DNA of 64,000 bases. Origin: SAR116 cluster bacterium. GTDB taxonomy: Bacteria > Pseudomonadota > Alphaproteobacteria > Puniceispirillales > Puniceispirillaceae. Position 1 is the first letter of the stretch. Each line of letters opens with the position of its first letter. A model generated the notes under the pieces. That model searched no databases. It saw only the letters and a program-made list of their open reading frames with translations, and was not told the DNA's origin. This document shows positions 17,370-26,804 of this stretch, piece by piece. The translations under genes were made by a program, and so were the position numbers. The DNA lies in contig SHBD01000007.1 of the NCBI GenBank assembly GCA_004212735.1, forward strand, positions 45,529-109,528, given 5' to 3'.

Positions 17370-17618
17370 ATGCAAGTCATCGTCAATATTTCACTCAAAG
17401 AAGGGGTTCTGGACCCCCAGGGTCTGGCCATCGCACGGTCATTGAATGATTTGGGATTTCAGGAAGTTGACGGAATTCGTGTCGGCAAGAGAATTGTCCT
17501 TGAAGTTGACGAAACCGATGAGGCAAGGCTTCACCAGCGTGTTGCCAAGATGTGCGAGACGTTGCTGTCAAACACGGTGATCGAAGATTACAACATTGAC
17601 ATTCCAGACGGACAATAA
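17370..17618 (+). CDS. purS: FGAM synthase subunit PurS
   Basis: An 82-residue protein that bridges PurQ and PurL in the three-part formylglycinamidine ribonucleotide synthase. Residues VIVNISLKEGVLDPQGLAI and the central GKRIVLEVDE are typical. Its stop overlaps the purQ start as TAATG, a sign of translational coupling. Presence of PurS fits the short PurL type found next to it. Confidence 0.94.
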   Translation: MQVIVNISLKEGVLDPQGLAIARSLNDLGFQEVDGIRVGKRIVLEVDETDEARLHQRVAKMCETLLSNTVIEDYNIDIPDGQ

Positions 17619-18325
17619 TGATGAGCCTCACCTCAATGCGAATTGCCATTCTTGTTTTCCCCGGATCAAATTGTGATCGGGACATGATGGTAGCCATAGA
17701 AAGGCTGACAGGCCGACGCCCCTCGCTCGTTTGGCACAAGGAAAGCAGCCTTGACACGATTGATCTTGCGATCATTCCGGGCGGCTTCTCATTTGGCGAC
17801 TATCTGCGCTGTGGCGCGCTAGCGGCGCGCGCGCCGGTGATTGACGCGGTGCTTGACCATGCCGCGCGTGGCGGCGCTGTCATGGGCGTATGCAACGGAT
17901 TTCAGGTTCTGCTTGAAACCGGTCTCCTGCCCGGTGTTCTGGTACAGAATGCGGGGCTGAAATATATTTGCCGCAACGTTACCGTGGACGTATGCGACAC
18001 CATCGACTCACCCTTCACCCAAAATCTTGAGACCGGAACGCGGCTGACCATGCCAGTCGCACATAATGAGGGGAATTATTTTGCTAGCGAGGATGAGCTG
18101 GCGCGGTTGAATGACAATGGGCAGATTGCCTTTCGCTATAAAGACGGACCTGCCCATGGGCCAGCCAATCCAAATGGATCATCGCTCAACATCGCTGGTA
18201 TCGTCTCCGCCAATGGTCGTGTGATGGGCATGATGCCGCATCCTGAAAGAGCCATATCGCCCGAGTTGGGCGGCTCTGACGGTGCCACATTTTTACAGGG
18301 ATGTCTGGAGGCATTGGCATCATGA
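17618..18325 (+). CDS. purQ: FGAM synthase glutaminase subunit PurQ
   Basis: A 235-residue class I glutamine amidotransferase that supplies ammonia to PurL. The nucleophile cysteine is in MGVCNGFQ and the His-Glu pair appears in MPHPERA. The start at 17618 overlaps the purS stop; ATG at 17636 ([12 protein letters not shown]) matches the usual family start and could be the true one. The stop overlaps the purL ATG as ATGA. Confidence 0.95.
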   Translation: MMSLTSMRIAILVFPGSNCDRDMMVAIERLTGRRPSLVWHKESSLDTIDLAIIPGGFSFGDYLRCGALAARAPVIDAVLDHAARGGAVMGVCNGFQVLLETGLLPGVLVQNAGLKYICRNVTVDVCDTIDSPFTQNLETGTRLTMPVAHNEGNYFASEDELARLNDNGQIAFRYKDGPAHGPANPNGSSLNIAGIVSANGRVMGMMPHPERAISPELGGSDGATFLQGCLEALAS

Positions 18326-20526
18326 GTGAACCGGAAATGACCTTTAAGAATGCAGCGTCCATGGGATTGTCAGAGGATGAGTGGGGCCTGATCCTGAAAC
18401 GCCTCAAACGGACGCCAAACCTCTGTGAGCTCGGAATTTTCTCGGCAATGTGGTCAGAGCACTGCTCATACAAATCATCAAAGAAATGGCTGAAAACTCT
18501 TCCCGTAGATGGCCCACAGGTGATCGAGGGGCCGGGCGAGAATGCCGGCGCCGTCGATATTGGTGACGGTCTTGCCGCCATCTTCAAGATCGAGAGCCAC
18601 AATCATCCCTCCTACATCGAGCCCTATCAGGGTGCGGCGACCGGTGTTGGCGGGATCCTGCGCGACGTATTCACCATGGGAGCGCGGCCAATGGCATTGT
18701 TGAATGCCTTGCGCTTTGGGGCCGCCGATCACGAGAAAACCAAGCATCTGCTTGGTGGTGTTGTCTCAGGAATTGGTGGATATGGCAATTGTATTGGCAT
18801 TCCAACCGTTGGGGGTGAAGTCAATTTTGATGCCTCCTACAATGGCAACATTCTGGTAAACGCAATGGCTGTCGGTCTGGCCAACAGCGATCGTATTTTC
18901 CGGTCTGCTGCCACTGGCCCGGGAAACCCGGTTATTTATGTTGGTGCAAAAACAGGGCGTGACGGTATCCATGGGGCAACCATGGCATCAGCCGAATTTT
19001 CTGATGAGACCGAGTCGAAGCGACCAACCGTGCAGGTGGGCGACCCATTCACTGGCAAATTGCTGATGGAAGCCTGTCTGGAACTCATGGCCTCTGACTC
19101 CGTCCTCTCAATTCAGGATATGGGGGCAGCTGGTCTCACCTCCTCATCGGTGGAGATGGCATCAAAGGGTGGATTGGGTATGGAGATCGACCTCGATCTG
19201 GTGCCCGCCCGCGAAGAGGGCATGAGCGCCTATGAATTGATGCTCTCGGAAAGTCAGGAGCGCATGCTCATGGTTCTAAAACCCGACGCAACACAGACAG
19301 CCCGCGAAATCTTTGATAAATGGGATCTCGATTTCATGCCAATCGGTCAGGTCACCGAAACAGGCAGACTGGTCCTGCTCAAGGATGGCGTCACGGCCTG
19401 TGATATTCCGCTTGATCCCCTCGTTGATGACGCCCCCGAATATGACAGGCCGCAGGCCGAATTTGTCCCGCACCCTGTTATTGAAAGCAACACAATCACC
19501 TCGGGTGCGCCAATCAGCAACATCCTGATGCAATTGCTCGGAACAGTTGATCTTGCCAGTCGTAGATGGATTTACGAGCAATATGACAGTCAGGTCATGG
19601 CGGATACCCTGCAAGGGCCCGGAGGCGACGCCGGCCTGATCCGGGTTCATGGCAGCCAGCGCGGTTTGGCGATGTCGACAGATTGCACGCCACGCTATGT
19701 CGAGGCCGATCCGCGCACCGGTGGTGCACAGGCGGTAGCCGAGTCCTATCGCAACATCTGCGCCGTCGGGGCCCGCCCGCTGGCAATCACCAACAATTTG
19801 AATTTTGGCAACCCGGAGAAGCCAGAGATCATGACACAGATGGCGCAGTCGGTGGTGGGAATGGGCGAAGCAGCGCTGGCCCTCGACACACCCGTGGTAT
19901 CCGGCAACGTGTCGCTCTACAACGAAACCGATGGGCGGGCAATCCGTCCCTGCCCAGTGGTGGGCATGGTTGGTGTGATTGATGATATTGCCAACGCTGT
20001 TAGGATCGCCCCAACGGCATCTGGTCAGACGCTGATGGTCATCGGGCAGGATAAAAGCTGCAATGATGGTTGGCTTGGTGCCTCACTATATGCCCGCCAT
20101 CTGGCCGGAGAACCGCAGGCGGCACCCCCTCCTGTCAGGCTTGATTCTGAGCGCAGGACCGGCGAATTCCTGCAAGCGCAGATAGGCGCTGGCAATATCA
20201 TCGCGGCGCATGATGTCAGTGATGGTGGTCTGGCCGTGACCATTGCCGAGATGTGCATGGCAGCTGGGCTTGGAGCGACCATCGCGTCGCCAGATGGAGG
20301 CAATGCCCATGGGTGGGCCTTTGGTGAGGATCAGGGCCGCTATGTGATTGCTACAGATAACGCAGAGGCATTAATCGACGCCGCCAAAACTGCCGGTGTC
20401 AGCATTTGTGTCCTTGGTATGATCTCGGCCACAGATGAATTGAAATTTGGCGAGGGTGATGCCATATCAGTGGTGAAGATGAAAACCAGTGTCGAGGCAA
20501 CAATCCCGGCATTGATGAATGGCTGA
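18322..20526 (+). CDS. purL: FGAM synthase synthetase subunit PurL
   Basis: A 734-residue small-type PurL that converts FGAR to FGAM with ATP and ammonia from PurQ. Clear blocks are [33 protein letters not shown], and the second-half GNPEKPEIM and [15 protein letters not shown] at 18322 overlaps the purQ stop and is preferred over 18301. It is the last purine gene here; bolA follows after 21 bases. Confidence 0.96.
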   Translation: MSEPEMTFKNAASMGLSEDEWGLILKRLKRTPNLCELGIFSAMWSEHCSYKSSKKWLKTLPVDGPQVIEGPGENAGAVDIGDGLAAIFKIESHNHPSYIEPYQGAATGVGGILRDVFTMGARPMALLNALRFGAADHEKTKHLLGGVVSGIGGYGNCIGIPTVGGEVNFDASYNGNILVNAMAVGLANSDRIFRSAATGPGNPVIYVGAKTGRDGIHGATMASAEFSDETESKRPTVQVGDPFTGKLLMEACLELMASDSVLSIQDMGAAGLTSSSVEMASKGGLGMEIDLDLVPAREEGMSAYELMLSESQERMLMVLKPDATQTAREIFDKWDLDFMPIGQVTETGRLVLLKDGVTACDIPLDPLVDDAPEYDRPQAEFVPHPVIESNTITSGAPISNILMQLLGTVDLASRRWIYEQYDSQVMADTLQGPGGDAGLIRVHGSQRGLAMSTDCTPRYVEADPRTGGAQAVAESYRNICAVGARPLAITNNLNFGNPEKPEIMTQMAQSVVGMGEAALALDTPVVSGNVSLYNETDGRAIRPCPVVGMVGVIDDIANAVRIAPTASGQTLMVIGQDKSCNDGWLGASLYARHLAGEPQAAPPPVRLDSERRTGEFLQAQIGAGNIIAAHDVSDGGLAVTIAEMCMAAGLGATIASPDGGNAHGWAFGEDQGRYVIATDNAEALIDAAKTAGVSICVLGMISATDELKFGEGDAISVVKMKTSVEATIPALMNG

Positions 20527-20547
20527 ACAGATACCGGAGACAGCACC

Positions 20548-20787
20548 ATGGCGATGCAAGCATCAGAAATCGAGAGCCTGATCCGGGCTGCCTTTCCCGA
20601 TGCGACCATCACGATCGAGGATTTGCGCGGCGATGGTGATCACTATGCCTGTAATGTCGTGTCCTCGGCCTTCGTCGGCAAGACACGGGTCCAGCAGCAT
20701 CAAATGGTCTATCAGGCGCTTGGTGGACGAATGGGTGGGGAACTGCATGCCCTTGCCCTGCAAACCTCAACCCCAAAGGGCGGGTGA
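20548..20787 (+). CDS. BolA-family protein
   Basis: A 79-residue BolA/IbaG-like protein with the FVGKTRVQQHQMVYQAL helix, which ends the single BolA domain. BolA proteins bind CGFS monothiol glutaredoxins through a shared [2Fe-2S] cluster; the glutaredoxin gene begins 62 bases downstream, so the two likely work as a pair in iron-sulfur trafficking. It is probably co-transcribed with purL. Confidence 0.9.
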   Translation: MAMQASEIESLIRAAFPDATITIEDLRGDGDHYACNVVSSAFVGKTRVQQHQMVYQALGGRMGGELHALALQTSTPKGG

Positions 20788-20849
20788 CAGATCGCAACCG
20801 CCAACCCAGATGTCAGCGCCACGGTTAAATCAATAAAAGGAGTTTTGAA

Positions 20850-21188
20850 ATGTTGGATGACGCAACAAAAGAACGGATCGACGCCGATATCGCCAGTGAG
20901 GACGTGGTTCTCTACATGAAGGGAACACCTGTGTTTCCGCAGTGCGGGTTTTCAGCCGCTGTCGTGGGCGTGTTGACGCATCTCGGCGTTCCTTTCAGGG
21001 GCATCAATGTGCTTGAGGATGACAGCATCCGTGAGGGCATCAAAGCCTATTCAGACTGGCCAACGATCCCACAGCTCTATGTGAAGCGCGAATTTGTCGG
21101 TGGCTGCGATATCATCCGTGAAATGTATGAAACAGGTGAATTGACCGAGATGTTCCAGACGCAAGGGATTGACGCAAAACCGTCCTGA
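20850..21188 (+). CDS. grxD: Monothiol CGFS glutaredoxin
   Basis: A 112-residue Grx4-type glutaredoxin. The CGFS site is at residues 32-35 (FPQCGFSAAV), and the glutathione-binding TIPQLYVKREFVGGCDI segment is intact. It carries [2Fe-2S] clusters for delivery rather than acting as a thiol reductase. AAAAGGAGTTTTGAA gives a strong ribosome-binding site. It ends directly against the opposing ABM-domain gene. Confidence 0.95.
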   Translation: MLDDATKERIDADIASEDVVLYMKGTPVFPQCGFSAAVVGVLTHLGVPFRGINVLEDDSIREGIKAYSDWPTIPQLYVKREFVGGCDIIREMYETGELTEMFQTQGIDAKPS

Positions 21189-21584
21189 TCACGCCTCAGG
21201 TTCGCGTCCTGCGTCCGAATCAAGGCTGACATCAAAAGTGCGGTGACCAACAATCTCGGCAATGCGGACATGGTACCAATCGTAAAATTCCAAGCGGCCC
21301 ATTTTCTGCGCGGCAAGGTGTTCGACATTTACCCGCCAGTTGCGAATTGACTCGCGGTCCTGCCAATATGACACGGTTATCCCGATGCCATCGTCACCGC
21401 GCACTGACTCAACCCCGAGAAAGCCTGGTTGCTGCTGCGCCAGCGTAACCATTCTGTCAGCGGTAATCTGATACATATTTTCGTCCGACATGGTACGTTG
21501 CGCTGTAAAAATCACCGCGAAATAGGTGCCTGGCCACCCGTCTCTCATCGCTACCGGTGCTTGCTGCACCTCATCCTCAGCCAT
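21189..21584 (-). CDS. Antibiotic biosynthesis monooxygenase (ABM) domain protein
   Basis: A 131-residue protein with the ferredoxin-like ABM fold: YFAVIFTAQRT, QQPGFLGVESVRGDDGIGITVSYWQDRESIRNWR. Members include quinol monooxygenases and haem-degrading enzymes, as well as proteins with no known activity. The residues do not settle which. Its ATG overlaps the stop of the upstream GNAT gene (TAATG), so the two are coupled. Confidence 0.8.
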   Translation of the reverse strand: MAEDEVQQAPVAMRDGWPGTYFAVIFTAQRTMSDENMYQITADRMVTLAQQQPGFLGVESVRGDDGIGITVSYWQDRESIRNWRVNVEHLAAQKMGRLEFYDWYHVRIAEIVGHRTFDVSLDSDAGREPEA

Positions 21585-22096
21585 TAATCACTCCCATTAC
21601 AATCAACGCTTTTAGGCACCATTTCTTTTGTGAAATAAATCCTCGAGAACCCATCTTCAAGACGGCGAGCCATCTCAACGAAACCAATCTCGGGGTACCA
21701 GGTCAAGTTCTGTTCCATGGCCTCATTCGTGTAAAGATGGTAACGCTGAACACCCCGCTTTTGCAAAAATGTCTCGCAGGCCGCAATTAAGGCCGAGCCA
21801 ACGCCCCGTCCCTGCGCCTCTGGGCTTACCGCAATATTGTCGAGGAGCCATTCTCCATCCCTTTGAAGAACAATGGCATAGCCCAGAACAGAGCCCTGCT
21901 TCTTCTCACTTTGTGCAATAAAAACAGTATCTTTTAAAATATGTCCTGAAAAATTTGCGTTCATCGGTGCTGGCGGTTTGCCAATCAATGGGACATAACG
22001 TTCGAAAGACTTTCGGGCAATCAGTTTGATTGCCGGCACATCAGTGGTCATGGCCAGACGGATAAAAGGCTGTTTCTTCTCATCATCTGATGTCAT
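21584..22096 (-). CDS. GNAT-family N-acetyltransferase
   Basis: A 170-residue acetyltransferase. The acetyl-CoA loop is seen in DNIAVSPEAQGRGVGSALI (Q-x-x-G-x-G/A pattern) and is followed by a typical C-terminal block, HLYTNEAMEQNLTWYPEIGFVEM. The acceptor is unknown. It is followed by the coupled ABM gene. The rpsD terminator lies just upstream, so it probably has its own promoter in the 22097-22110 area or reads through from rpsD. Confidence 0.85.
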   Translation of the reverse strand: MTSDDEKKQPFIRLAMTTDVPAIKLIARKSFERYVPLIGKPPAPMNANFSGHILKDTVFIAQSEKKQGSVLGYAIVLQRDGEWLLDNIAVSPEAQGRGVGSALIAACETFLQKRGVQRYHLYTNEAMEQNLTWYPEIGFVEMARRLEDGFSRIYFTKEMVPKSVDCNGSD

Positions 22097-22108
22097 GATT
22101 CATCACCG

Positions 22109-22146
22109 CTAAAAATAAAAGGGGCGGGACTATTTTACCACCCCTT
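22109..22146 (-). terminator. Rho-independent terminator of rpsD
   Basis: On the minus strand AAGGGGTGG pairs with CCGCCCCTT (nine pairs, one G-U) around a 10-nt loop, followed by TTATTTTT. It lies 45 bases after the rpsD stop codon. Confidence 0.75.
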
Positions 22147-22191
22147 AACAAATCAGCGATAGCAACGCTTACGTCACTAGCGGAAGCCTAT

Positions 22192-22818
22192 CTAGCGTGA
22201 GTAATACTCGACAACCAGATTTGGTTCCATCTGAACCGGATAAGGCACCTCATCCAACGTCGGCACGCGGACGAAGGTTGCGGTAAATTTATTGTGATCA
22301 GCCTCAACATATTCGGGCACATCACGCTCAACAGAAGCAATCGCTTCAAGCACGGCGGGAATGTTCTTCGCCTTTTCCTTGAGAGCAATCTGATCCCCCG
22401 GCTTCAGCAGCACCGAGCCGATGTTGCAACGTTTGCCATTCAGCATCACATGGCCGTGGTTGATAATCTGGCGGGCAGCAAAAACAGTTGGAACCATCTT
22501 GGCGCGGTACAGAACAGCATCGAGGCGCGTTTCCAGAATACCGACCAAATTCTGGCCAGTGTCACCTTTGCCAGATGCGGCCTTGGTGTAATATTTTTTG
22601 AATTGCTTTTCACCAATATTGCCGTAATAGCCCTTTAGCTTCTGCTTGGCCATCAACTGCACACCGAAGTCAGTTGGCTTCTTGCGGCGCTGACCGTGCT
22701 GACCGGGGCCATATTCACGTGAATTTAGAGGAGATTTTGGACGACCCCACAGGTTTACACCCAGACGACGGTCGATTTTATGCTTGGCGGAATGCCGCTT
22801 GTGATCAGACTTTGCCAT
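22192..22818 (-). CDS. rpsD: 30S ribosomal protein S4
   Basis: A 208-residue primary rRNA-binding protein that starts assembly of the small subunit body. The N-terminal S4 domain ([13 protein letters not shown]) and the S4 RNA-binding motif [11 protein letters not shown]...[15 protein letters not shown] are clear. It lacks the N-terminal zinc cysteines, as in many alphaproteobacteria. CAAAGGAGCCAGTT gives a strong ribosome-binding site. As common in the class, it stands alone, away from the main ribosomal operons. Confidence 0.97.
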   Translation of the reverse strand: MAKSDHKRHSAKHKIDRRLGVNLWGRPKSPLNSREYGPGQHGQRRKKPTDFGVQLMAKQKLKGYYGNIGEKQFKKYYTKAASGKGDTGQNLVGILETRLDAVLYRAKMVPTVFAARQIINHGHVMLNGKRCNIGSVLLKPGDQIALKEKAKNIPAVLEAIASVERDVPEYVEADHNKFTATFVRVPTLDEVPYPVQMEPNLVVEYYSR

Positions 22819-22938
22819 AACTGGCTCCTTTGATGTTGCCCGGTAGGGTTTTGGCTATCGCCGCAACCGGCATCACACCCCGCTGGTGCAATCCGCGTTC
22901 CCGAGAATGGCGGAAACTACGCACCCCGCCGGTTATTG

Positions 22939-23703
22939 TCAACCTGATTTATCCCCGCCATCACGGCGTTTTGTCAGCGCCTGGATGATCCCGTGCAGGG
23001 TGCTGATCTCCTGGCTTGATGGAGCAGCACGGTTGAACAACGCACGGATGTTTCTTTTGACAACAGGCGCCATCTCTGTCGACAGGAAAAACCCACCCGC
23101 ATCCAGTTCATTCTCAAGCCGTTGATAGAGATAATCCCGCTCAGCAATAGGCGCCGGTAAGGTGGCTGGAGGTGATGTGGCGTGTGATGCGGCATCTGTC
23201 AACACTGCAAGCATTTCGACCCGCCATTCCCATGCCAGCAACAAAACAGCCTGCGCCAGATTGAGTGACGGATAGTCGGGATTGAGGGCAGCGGTAACAA
23301 GCACATCCGCCTGCACGACCTCATCATTGTCGAGGCCCGATGCCTCAGGGCCAAACAGCAACGCTGCCTTGCCCTGATGCGCCAGAATCTCACTGGCGAC
23401 ACCCCGCGGATCTGTCTCGCGCATTGGCATGTCGCGCCGGCGTGCGGATGCCGCCACGATGAAGCTCACATCATGGGCCGCCGCGGCGATATCATCATAT
23501 ACCGTTGCATTTTCAATGATCTGCGCACCACCAGCGGCCATCGGAACGGCAACAGGATTGGGCCAGCCATCACGCGGCGCAACAAGCCGCAACTCACTCA
23601 AACCACAATTCATCATGGCACGCGCCGTTGCACCAATGTTTTCAGCCATTTGCGGTCGTGCCAAAATGACGATAGGAGGCGCGTGACAAGACAGAGCGTG
23701 CAC
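22939..23703 (-). CDS. trmJ: tRNA (cytidine/uridine-2'-O-)-methyltransferase TrmJ
   Basis: A 254-residue SPOUT methyltransferase that adds a 2'-O-methyl group at tRNA position 32. Motif 1 is ARPQMAENIGATARAM; the knot region shows LLFGPEASGLDNDEV and LNLAQAVLLLAWEW. The start is GTG at 23703, two bases after the cimA stop, with GGGG 5 bases before it. It is probably translated from the cimA transcript. Confidence 0.9.
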   Translation of the reverse strand: MHALSCHAPPIVILARPQMAENIGATARAMMNCGLSELRLVAPRDGWPNPVAVPMAAGGAQIIENATVYDDIAAAAHDVSFIVAASARRRDMPMRETDPRGVASEILAHQGKAALLFGPEASGLDNDEVVQADVLVTAALNPDYPSLNLAQAVLLLAWEWRVEMLAVLTDAASHATSPPATLPAPIAERDYLYQRLENELDAGGFFLSTEMAPVVKRNIRALFNRAAPSSQEISTLHGIIQALTKRRDGGDKSG

Positions 23704-23705
23704 GT

Positions 23706-25322
23706 CTACCCCGTCACTTTTGGCCCGGGGACACCATCATGCTGGAGCTTCCAGATCATGCCATCTCCAAGCGCAGCAACAGACGCATCGATAATGTTCG
23801 TGGACAAACCGACAGTGCGCCAGACCGGGCCGCCCGGCACCCTGAATTCAATCATCACCCTGGTAATCGCCCCAGTGCCCGACTGCCCGTCACGGGCATC
23901 GAGAATGCGCACCTTGTAATCCACCAACTCAACATCCTCGAGGCTGGGGTAAGCCGCAATCAGCGCCTTGCGCATGGCGGTGTCAACCGCATTGACCGGG
24001 CCATTGCCAATCGCCGCCTCGTGATAGGATGCGTCGCCAACAGTGATTGTCGTCGTTGCCTCTGATTCGACGACAAGCTCACCCTTGGCGTTGAAACGGC
24101 GCTCATCCATCACCCGAAAGCGACCAATGGAAAAGTAATCTGGCACCTCGCCAAGCGCACGCCGCGCCATCAACTCAAAGCTGGCTTCCGCTGAGTCAAA
24201 AGACCAGCCCTCAAATTCACGTTCCTTGACAAGCCGGATCAATTTGTCGATCCGAGGGTCATCAGCAGCCACCTTGATCCCAAAGTCGGCAAACCGAGCC
24301 ATCATGTTTGATTTACCTGCTTGATCCGAGACCAGATATTGACGCTTATTGCCGACCTTTTCAGGTGGAACATGCTCATAGGTCCTCGGATCCTTCTGCG
24401 CTGCCGAGGCGTGCAAGCCACCCTTGTGGGCAAACGCAGCCTCGCCAACATAGGGCGCATGCGCGTTGGGCGCTCTGTTTAGGCGCTCATCCAGCATCCG
24501 TGACAACGTCATTAAACGGGGCAAATTGGCCTCAGTGATTGAGGTGCTGTACCCCGATTTCAGCATCAGATTGGGGACCAGAGTAATCAGGTCTGCATTG
24601 CCACATCTCTCGCCGATGCCATTGATCGTGCCCTGAACCTGGCGCGCACCTGCGGCAACTGCAGCTATGGAGTTGGCCACAGCGACACCCGCGTCATTAT
24701 GGCAATGAATGCCCAGATTGGCATCGGGAAGATGCGCACGGACGGCCGAGACGATCTCAAACACCTCATCCGGCAACGCGCCACCATTGGTGTCACAAAG
24801 GACCACCCACGCCGCGCCGCCATCAACCGCCGCCTTTGCACAGGACAGCGCATAATCTTCATTATTCTTAAATCCGTCAAAAAAATGCTCGCAGTCAAAC
24901 ATCGACTCGCGGCCACGCTTTTTAGCGGCGGCAACGGATTGGCTGATCATCTCCAGATTTTCCGTCAATGTTGTCTTGATCGCTGTCTCAACATGAAAAT
25001 CCCATGTCTTGCCGACAAGACAGGTCGCCGGAACCTCAGCATCAATCACCGCATTCAGTCCAGGGTCATTGGCGGTGCTGCGCCCACCACGTCGGGTCAT
25101 TCCAAAGGCGACGATCTTCGCAGTTTTCAGGACAGGAGGTGTCGCAAAAAAAGCATCATCCGTCGGGTTGGCGCCGGGCCAACCAGCCTCGACATAATCC
25201 ATACCGATCTCATCAAGCGCGGTCGCAATCGCCAGTTTGTCGGCATGTGTGAAGTCAACGCCGCGCGTCTGGCCACCATCGCGCAGGGTTGTATCAAACA
25301 GCCAAATCTTTTCACCACTCAT
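23706..25322 (-). CDS. cimA: (R)-citramalate synthase
   Basis: A 538-residue enzyme of the isopropylmalate synthase superfamily that condenses pyruvate with acetyl-CoA to citramalate, the first step of a threonine-independent route to isoleucine. LFDTTLRDGGQTRGVDF and GIHCHNDAGVAVANS hold the metal ligands. The long LeuA-type C-terminal allosteric domain (about 400-538) suggests feedback control. DTTLRDGGQ and the AGWPG block separate CimA from LeuA. ATG at 25322 has GGGGAG about 9 bases before it and is preferred over GTG at 25328. ilvC at the right edge would act later in the same pathway. Confidence 0.92.
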   Translation of the reverse strand: MSGEKIWLFDTTLRDGGQTRGVDFTHADKLAIATALDEIGMDYVEAGWPGANPTDDAFFATPPVLKTAKIVAFGMTRRGGRSTANDPGLNAVIDAEVPATCLVGKTWDFHVETAIKTTLTENLEMISQSVAAAKKRGRESMFDCEHFFDGFKNNEDYALSCAKAAVDGGAAWVVLCDTNGGALPDEVFEIVSAVRAHLPDANLGIHCHNDAGVAVANSIAAVAAGARQVQGTINGIGERCGNADLITLVPNLMLKSGYSTSITEANLPRLMTLSRMLDERLNRAPNAHAPYVGEAAFAHKGGLHASAAQKDPRTYEHVPPEKVGNKRQYLVSDQAGKSNMMARFADFGIKVAADDPRIDKLIRLVKEREFEGWSFDSAEASFELMARRALGEVPDYFSIGRFRVMDERRFNAKGELVVESEATTTITVGDASYHEAAIGNGPVNAVDTAMRKALIAAYPSLEDVELVDYKVRILDARDGQSGTGAITRVMIEFRVPGGPVWRTVGLSTNIIDASVAALGDGMIWKLQHDGVPGPKVTG

Positions 25323-25394
25323 TCTCACGCTCTCCCCAACGTGCAGTCAAACCGCCTGCCACAGGGTCTGGTTAGCAAAATTGATGCCGCCTGG

Positions 25395-26804
25395 CTAGGC
25401 ACGCCGCCAGATCGTGCCATCTGGCCCGTCTTCAAGAATGACACCACCGGCCGCCAATTCATCACGGATTGCATCAGCAGCCGCAAAATCTCGATCAGCG
25501 CGGGCCTGATTACGGGCAGCTATCTTTAGGTCAATCTCCTCGTTCACCACCTCGATATCAGCCTGCATTGAGGTACTGGCTGATAAATCTGCGCTAAGGC
25601 TAACCACACCTTTTGCCCATTGATCTGCCGTCTGGCCAAGAAGCCCAAGCAGCCTAGCATTTGTCTTCAGCGCGATTGCTGCATCGCCATCACCCCTGTT
25701 CGCCGCCCCCGCCAATTCATGCAGGCGAGCCATCGCCGCTGGTGTATTCAGATCATCGCACAGCGCCGCAACAACGCCGCTGTCAATCGCGCCGGCATCA
25801 AATGAGGCATCACCAACCGCCCGGTACAGCCGGTCAAGGACATTACGGGCTTCGGTCATTGCGCCGTCGGGCAATGCCGCTGGCGCACGGTAATGCGCCG
25901 CCAGCAGCGCCGCACGGACAGTCTCACCGCGATGCGTCTTGATGGCGTCACACGCCATCACAAGATTGCCAAGCGATTTTGACATTTTCTCATCACCCAT
26001 CGTGACAAAACCATTATGCACCCAATATTTAGCCATGATATCAGTACCATGTGCACAGCATGACTGGGCTATCTCATTCTCATGATGAGGAAACACCAGA
26101 TCAATGCCACCCGCATGGATGTCGAATGTCTCACCAAGATAATGACGCGCCATCGCCGAACACTCGATATGCCAGCCAGGACGCCCCCTTGATGTGGAAA
26201 AGGGATTGTCCCACCCGGGCTGATCATCATCGCTCGGCTTCCACAGCACGAAATCAGCCGGATCACGTTTGTAGGGCGCAACCTCTACCCTTGCACCGGC
26301 AATCATGTCATCCATCGAGCGTCCGGACAATTTGCCATAGGCTGGCATTGTCGCAACGGAAAACAGGACATGCCCGTCGGCCACATAGGCGTGCCCTTTT
26401 TCGATCAGATGACCGATCATCTGGATCATGTCGGCGATGAAGTCGGTTGCGCGCGGCTCATGATCCGGTGGCAACGCGCCAAGCGCGGCAACATCATCAT
26501 GGAAATTCGCAATCGTATCGTTGCAAAGCTGGCCAATGCCAATGTTTTTGTCGCGTGCCCGATTGATGATTTTGTCGTCAACATCAGTGATATTGCGGAC
26601 ATAGGTAACGCGGGGATAAAGATGGCGCAGCAACCGCACCAGAACGTCAAAAACAACAATGGGGCGGGCATTGCCGATATGGACGCGGTCATAGACTGTA
26701 GGGCCGCAGGCATAAACACGGATATGTGACGGGTCCAGCGGCACGAACAGCTCTTTGGTGCCGCTCAGAGTGTTATGAAGTCGAAGTTCAGGCATGTCGG
26801 TCAT
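25395..26804 (-). CDS. cysS: Cysteinyl-tRNA synthetase
   Basis: A 469-residue class I synthetase. The HIGH-type motif is HIGN (42-45), the zinc-binding cysteine is in VYACGPTVYD, and KMSKS appears in GDEKMSKSLGN. The start overlaps the gltX stop as ATGA, with GGAGAGACC upstream. It completes the coupled unit nadE-gltX-cysS. Length is normal. Confidence 0.97.
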   Translation of the reverse strand: MTDMPELRLHNTLSGTKELFVPLDPSHIRVYACGPTVYDRVHIGNARPIVVFDVLVRLLRHLYPRVTYVRNITDVDDKIINRARDKNIGIGQLCNDTIANFHDDVAALGALPPDHEPRATDFIADMIQMIGHLIEKGHAYVADGHVLFSVATMPAYGKLSGRSMDDMIAGARVEVAPYKRDPADFVLWKPSDDDQPGWDNPFSTSRGRPGWHIECSAMARHYLGETFDIHAGGIDLVFPHHENEIAQSCCAHGTDIMAKYWVHNGFVTMGDEKMSKSLGNLVMACDAIKTHRGETVRAALLAAHYRAPAALPDGAMTEARNVLDRLYRAVGDASFDAGAIDSGVVAALCDDLNTPAAMARLHELAGAANRGDGDAAIALKTNARLLGLLGQTADQWAKGVVSLSADLSASTSMQADIEVVNEEIDLKIAARNQARADRDFAAADAIRDELAAGGVILEDGPDGTIWRRA

